From NCBI RefSeq assembly GCF_040536835.1, contig NZ_CP159578.1:744001-808000 (forward strand): a stretch of 64,000 bases of DNA, written 5' to 3'. Numbering within the stretch: position 1 is the first letter of the stretch; every line of letters starts with the position of its first letter. Below the pieces are notes generated by a model that was given only the letters and a program-made list of their open reading frames with translations, was not told the origin of the DNA and did not search any database. The stretch comes from Salinicola endophyticus (lineage in GTDB: Bacteria > Pseudomonadota > Gammaproteobacteria > Pseudomonadales > Halomonadaceae). This document shows, piece by piece, positions 61,031 through 64,000 of this stretch. A program made the position numbers and the translations under genes.

Positions 61031-61480
61031 TCAGATCAGACGCTGGCCGTGGTGGTCCTGCCAGGCGTCCTCCAGCACCGCGTGCAGCGGTGTGTGCAGA
61101 TGCGCCGGCAGGGCGTCGCGGGCCGCCTCCAGCGAGGGGAACTCGCGGTTGCGCAGCCAGCAGTAGGCCCAGGCGCAGGCCTCGTCGGCGTCTCGCGGCG
61201 TGGGCCGGGCGGGCATCTGCACCAGCAGGAACAGCGCCGTGCGCGCGGCCCAGCGCGGCGGCGTGGCGTCGCCGCTCCAGGCGGTCAAGGTGGCGCCGTC
61301 CGGGGTGCCGTCGGGGTCGCCGAGTTTGGCCAGGCGCGCGGTATCGGCCAGAATCATCGCCAGGCGGTCGGGGTCGGCCTGGCCCAGCAGCAGCCAGTGG
61401 CCGACCAGCGCCGAGCTGCCCGTGACCACGCGGCTATAGAACGGACGTGCGGCACGACCGCGGCAGAGAGTCTCTGTCAT
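61031..61480 (-). CDS. hypothetical protein, 149 residues
   Basis: I do not recognise this protein. It begins MTETLCRGRAARPFYSRVV, is rich in Ala, Leu and Trp, and has no clear signal or membrane helix. WAARTALFLLVQMPA and ACAWAYCWLRNREFPSLEAA are candidate helices. Codon use is like its neighbours, so it is likely real. It diverges from the patB-type gene by 82 bp and converges with the HNH gene. Confidence 0.65.
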   Translation of the reverse strand: MTETLCRGRAARPFYSRVVTGSSALVGHWLLLGQADPDRLAMILADTARLAKLGDPDGTPDGATLTAWSGDATPPRWAARTALFLLVQMPARPTPRDADEACAWAYCWLRNREFPSLEAARDALPAHLHTPLHAVLEDAWQDHHGQRLI

Positions 61481-61562
61481 TGGCGCTCCTTCACTGCCAG
61501 TCGGCGTCTTTCTGGGAAGGCGCCGACTGGCCGACAATCATCAACCGGATGAGAACGTTACT

Positions 61563-62711
61563 GTGAGTTTCGATTTTGCCACGCCGATCGATCGACGGCA
61601 GTATCCGACCAAGAAATGGCAGCAGTACGCCGAGGACGTGTTGCCACTGTGGGTTGCCGACATGGACTTCCGCTCGCCGCCCGCGGTGATCGAGGCGTTG
61701 AGCCGGCGCGTCGACCACGGCGTGTTCGGCTATGCCGATGCCACCCCGGCGCTGCGCGACACCCTCTGCCGCTGGAGCGAGCGCCATTACGGCTGGTCCA
61801 TCGACCCCGCCTGGCAGTGCTGGGTGCCGGGTGTGGTCCCGGCGCTGCACCTGGCGGCGTTGGCGTTCAGCGAGCCCGGCGAGGGTGTGCTCACGGCGAC
61901 GCCGATTTATCCGCCGTTCTTGAGCGTGGCGCGCCATACCGGGCGCGAGGCGCAGACCTTCGAGCTGGCCCCGCCGACCACCCCCGGCGGCGACTGGCGG
62001 CTCGATCTGGAGGCGCTGGAAGCGGCCATCCGGCCCACGACCCGGGTGCTCCTGTGGTGTCACCCGCACAACCCCACCGGGCGGGTATGGGATGTCGACG
62101 AGCTGCGCGGGTTGGCCGAGCTGGCGCAGCGCCATGGGTTGATCGTGGTTTCCGACGAGCTGCACTGCGATCTGATCCTCGACCCGGAACGGCCGCACCA
62201 GCCGCTGGGCCTGCTCTGCCCCGAACTGGCCGAGCGCTTGATCACCCTCTGGGCGCCCTCCAAGACGTTCAATATCGCCGGACTCTCGGCGGCCTGTGCG
62301 GTGATCGCCGACGCCAGCCTGCGGGAGCGCTTCCAGCGCGCCGCGACGGGAGTGCTGCCGGGCGTCAACGTGCTTGGGCTGCACGCCGCCGAGGCCGCTT
62401 ACGCCGAGGGAGAAGCGTGGCGTCAGGCGCTGCTCGGGGTGCTGCGCGACAATCTGGTGCGCCTCGAGCGGCATGTCGCTGGCTGGCCCGGGGTGACGCT
62501 ATCGTCGCCGCAGTCGACCTATCTGGCGTGGCTGGACCTTCGCGCCAGCGCATTCGCCGACTCGCCCCAGCAGCGCTTGCTCGAGGAGGCCCGGGTGGCG
62601 CTCTCCGATGGCGCCGACTTCGGCTGGCCCGGCTTCGTGCGCCTCAACTTCGGCACCCCGAGCGAGACATTGGAGGCGGCCTTGGGGCGGCTGGATCGTG
62701 TCCTGAGCTGA
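61563..62711 (+). CDS. patB: PatB/MalY-type pyridoxal-phosphate C-S lyase (cystathionine beta-lyase)
   Basis: A 382-residue fold-type I PLP enzyme from a GTG start. The start MSFDFATPIDRRQYPTKKW and PLWVADMDFRSPPAVIEAL are diagnostic. The PLP lysine is in APSKTFNIAGLS, and CHPHNPTGRVW is the usual cofactor segment. It probably cleaves cystathionine or related C-S bonds to homocysteine, pyruvate and ammonia. A hairpin follows. Confidence 0.93.
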   Translation: MSFDFATPIDRRQYPTKKWQQYAEDVLPLWVADMDFRSPPAVIEALSRRVDHGVFGYADATPALRDTLCRWSERHYGWSIDPAWQCWVPGVVPALHLAALAFSEPGEGVLTATPIYPPFLSVARHTGREAQTFELAPPTTPGGDWRLDLEALEAAIRPTTRVLLWCHPHNPTGRVWDVDELRGLAELAQRHGLIVVSDELHCDLILDPERPHQPLGLLCPELAERLITLWAPSKTFNIAGLSAACAVIADASLRERFQRAATGVLPGVNVLGLHAAEAAYAEGEAWRQALLGVLRDNLVRLERHVAGWPGVTLSSPQSTYLAWLDLRASAFADSPQQRLLEEARVALSDGADFGWPGFVRLNFGTPSETLEAALGRLDRVLS

Positions 62712-62732
62712 CCGGTGGCAGATAGCTGACGC

Positions 62733-62760
62733 GCAACACCCGGCCGGGGCCGGGTGTTGC
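62733..62760 (+). terminator. hairpin after patB-type gene
   Basis: GCAACACCCGGCC and its complement with a 2-nt loop, 22 bp after the stop. It lacks a T-run, so its strength is uncertain. Confidence 0.6.
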
Positions 62761-62836
62761 GGGTTACAGTACGGGGAGCGCGGGCGGTGGCCGTGTCAGT
62801 GCAGTGGCACGGTAGAAATGGCCCCGTAGAAGTGGC

Positions 62837-63769
62837 TCAGTAGAGCATGGCGAACAGCCGGCGGCGGTAGCTGACCGTCAGCGGGTGGTCGGCGCCGAGG
62901 GCGTCGAAGACCCGCAGCAGGGTCTTGCGGGCGGCGTCGTCGGCGTAGGCGCGGTCAGCCTTCATCAGCGCCAGCAGACCCTCCAGGCCACGCTCGTAGT
63001 CACCGTCGGCGACCGCGCGCAGCGCGCGCTGGAACCGCGCCTCGCTATCCTCGCGCTCGCCCAGGGCCTCGATCTCGGCCGCGCTCGGCGCCTCTTCGCC
63101 GAATTCGATACGCGCACGCACGCCGCGCGCCTTGGGCGAGTCACGGTGCTCAGGCGGCAGATTGTCGAGGATCTGCTTGGCATCCGGAGTCTGGCCGGCA
63201 GCCACCAGCACGCCGGCGAGGTCGACCTGATAGTCGTGGTAATCCGGATACTGCTGAATCAGCTCCTGGTAGATCGCCTGGGCGGTCTGGGTGTCGCCGC
63301 TGGCGAGTGCCGCCTGGGCCATCTCCTCGGGGCTCTCGGCGGCGTCGGCCGGCGCTTCGATATACTTGCCCAACCATTCGCGCACCTGCTTCTCCGGCAG
63401 CGCGCCCTGGAACTGATCGTAGAGCTGGCCCTGGGCGATCAGCTTGACGTCGGGCACCGAGCGTACCCCCAACTGCGAGGCGATCTGCGGATAGGCCTCG
63501 ATATCGAGCTTGGCGAGCACGAAGGCGCCGGCGTATTCGCGTGCCAGCTTCTCCAGGATCGGTTTGAGGTTCTTGCACGGCTCGCACCAGTCGGCCCAGC
63601 TCTGCAGCAGCACCGGGCGCTGCATCGAGCCCTCCAGCACCACCTGCTGGAAGTTGTCCAGGGTGACGTCGACGATGACGTCCTCCGCCGGAGCTTGCGC
63701 CGCGTCGTTGCTGTCCTGGCCGTCGGGGCTGGTGAGCGGTTGGCCTGTGCGGGGATCGACGATTGCCAT
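62837..63769 (-). CDS. cnoX: CnoX-type thioredoxin/TPR chaperedoxin
   Basis: A 310-residue protein. The thioredoxin domain (about 35-140) has the active site WADWCEPCKNLKPIL, and the TPR-like C-terminal region includes YPDYHDYQVDLAGVLVAAGQ. E. coli CnoX (YbbN) has SxxC, but both cysteines remain here. It protects proteins against oxidative aggregation and hands them to GroEL. The start MAIVDPRTGQPLTSPDG is fixed by length; an upstream in-frame extension of 34 residues is unlikely. Confidence 0.9.
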   Translation of the reverse strand: MAIVDPRTGQPLTSPDGQDSNDAAQAPAEDVIVDVTLDNFQQVVLEGSMQRPVLLQSWADWCEPCKNLKPILEKLAREYAGAFVLAKLDIEAYPQIASQLGVRSVPDVKLIAQGQLYDQFQGALPEKQVREWLGKYIEAPADAAESPEEMAQAALASGDTQTAQAIYQELIQQYPDYHDYQVDLAGVLVAAGQTPDAKQILDNLPPEHRDSPKARGVRARIEFGEEAPSAAEIEALGEREDSEARFQRALRAVADGDYERGLEGLLALMKADRAYADDAARKTLLRVFDALGADHPLTVSYRRRLFAMLY

Positions 63770-63874
63770 GAAGAAGTGCCCTTGATGTGCGGTACGGGAT
63801 TGGCGAGTGTTATGCGGGTCAGCGGCCGGTGATTCAACCCCCGGCGGTCCATTTCTCGAACGGGGGAGCATCTC

Positions 63875-64000
63875 ATGTCGAGTGCCATCCGTGGCCTGCG
63901 TGTGATCCTCAAGCTGCTCTGCGGTGGCCTGCTGCTGCTCCTGTGTCTGCTGCTAGGGCCGGCCTGGTTGCTGTTGTCGCAGCAGGTCGACTGGCGCGGC
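63875..64000 (+). CDS. N-terminus of an unidentified membrane protein (runs off right edge)
   Basis: 42 codons of an open frame starting MSSAIRGLRVILKLLCGG. A Leu-rich membrane segment (about residues 12-34) follows, then SQQVDWRG. GGGGGAG lies before the ATG. The family cannot be told from this fragment; an AsmA-like or DUF748-like start is only one possibility. Confidence 0.5.
   Translation, partial: MSSAIRGLRVILKLLCGGLLLLLCLLLGPAWLLLSQQVDWRG

Overview
The window is about 64 kb of GC-rich DNA from a gammaproteobacterium. The 16S rRNA gene, the TRAP and NSS transporters, the CPA1 antiporter and the ectoine-free but halophile-like gene mix point to the family Halomonadaceae (Halomonas, Salinicola or Kushneria type). 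The genus is an inference from the 16S text and was not tested.

Positions 1-17517 hold a large polyol (tetritol) catabolic cluster. A leftward operon encodes a DhaK/DhaL-type kinase, a triose-phosphate isomerase homologue and a transketolase that runs off the left edge. Rightward genes encode an RpiB-type isomerase, a zinc polyol dehydrogenase and a CUT2 sugar/polyol ABC transporter with a DUF2291 partner. A leftward pair encodes a second, paralogous dehydrogenase and a DeoR-type regulator. A tightly overlapping rightward operon encodes an FGGY kinase, a GlpD/EryB-like flavoprotein and a class I aldolase of the DhnA/LsrF type. The first branch fits the known route erythritol or L-threitol -> L-erythrulose -> L-erythrulose-1-P -> D-erythrulose-4-P -> D-erythrose-4-P, which transketolase can consume. 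The second branch resembles Brucella eryA-eryB-eryC, but an aldolase sits in the third position; that is the most promising unexplained system here. TCATATG sites recur in the cluster's intergenic regions.

Positions 17730-24584 hold metK, a CPA1 Na+/H+ antiporter preceded by a 14-bp tandem repeat, and a TAXI-type TRAP transporter (binding lipoprotein, DUF1850 protein, fused permease). Positions 24772-34122 are a complete selenocysteine module: a formate dehydrogenase alpha subunit with an in-frame UGA and a SECIS hairpin, its iron-sulfur and cytochrome subunits, fdhE, selA, selB and selC (tRNA-Sec). No selD is visible in the window.

Positions 34123-44696 are mostly housekeeping and stress genes: a small membrane protein, a zinc-type CDF exporter, metF, sodC, a YdjM-like protein, a HAD dehalogenase, yheV-prlC, an NSS symporter, a gamma carbonic anhydrase and a GntR regulator. 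A 176-bp palindromic MITE-like element touches the yheV stop codon.

Positions 44927-50930 are an rRNA operon with three evenly built promoters, 16S, tRNA-Ile(GAT), tRNA-Ala(TGC), a degenerate second tRNA-Ala copy, 23S, 5S and a duplicated 5S-tail/terminator. The rest (50931-64000) carries a small lipoprotein, a Tim44-domain protein, yaaA, tas, a Sel1-repeat protein, an exonuclease, a quinone oxidoreductase, a frameshifted OlsF-type acyltransferase gene, a LOG-family protein, DUF501, ybaK, a small HNH protein, an unrecognised protein, a PatB-type lyase, a CnoX-type thioredoxin/TPR protein and the start of an unidentified membrane protein.
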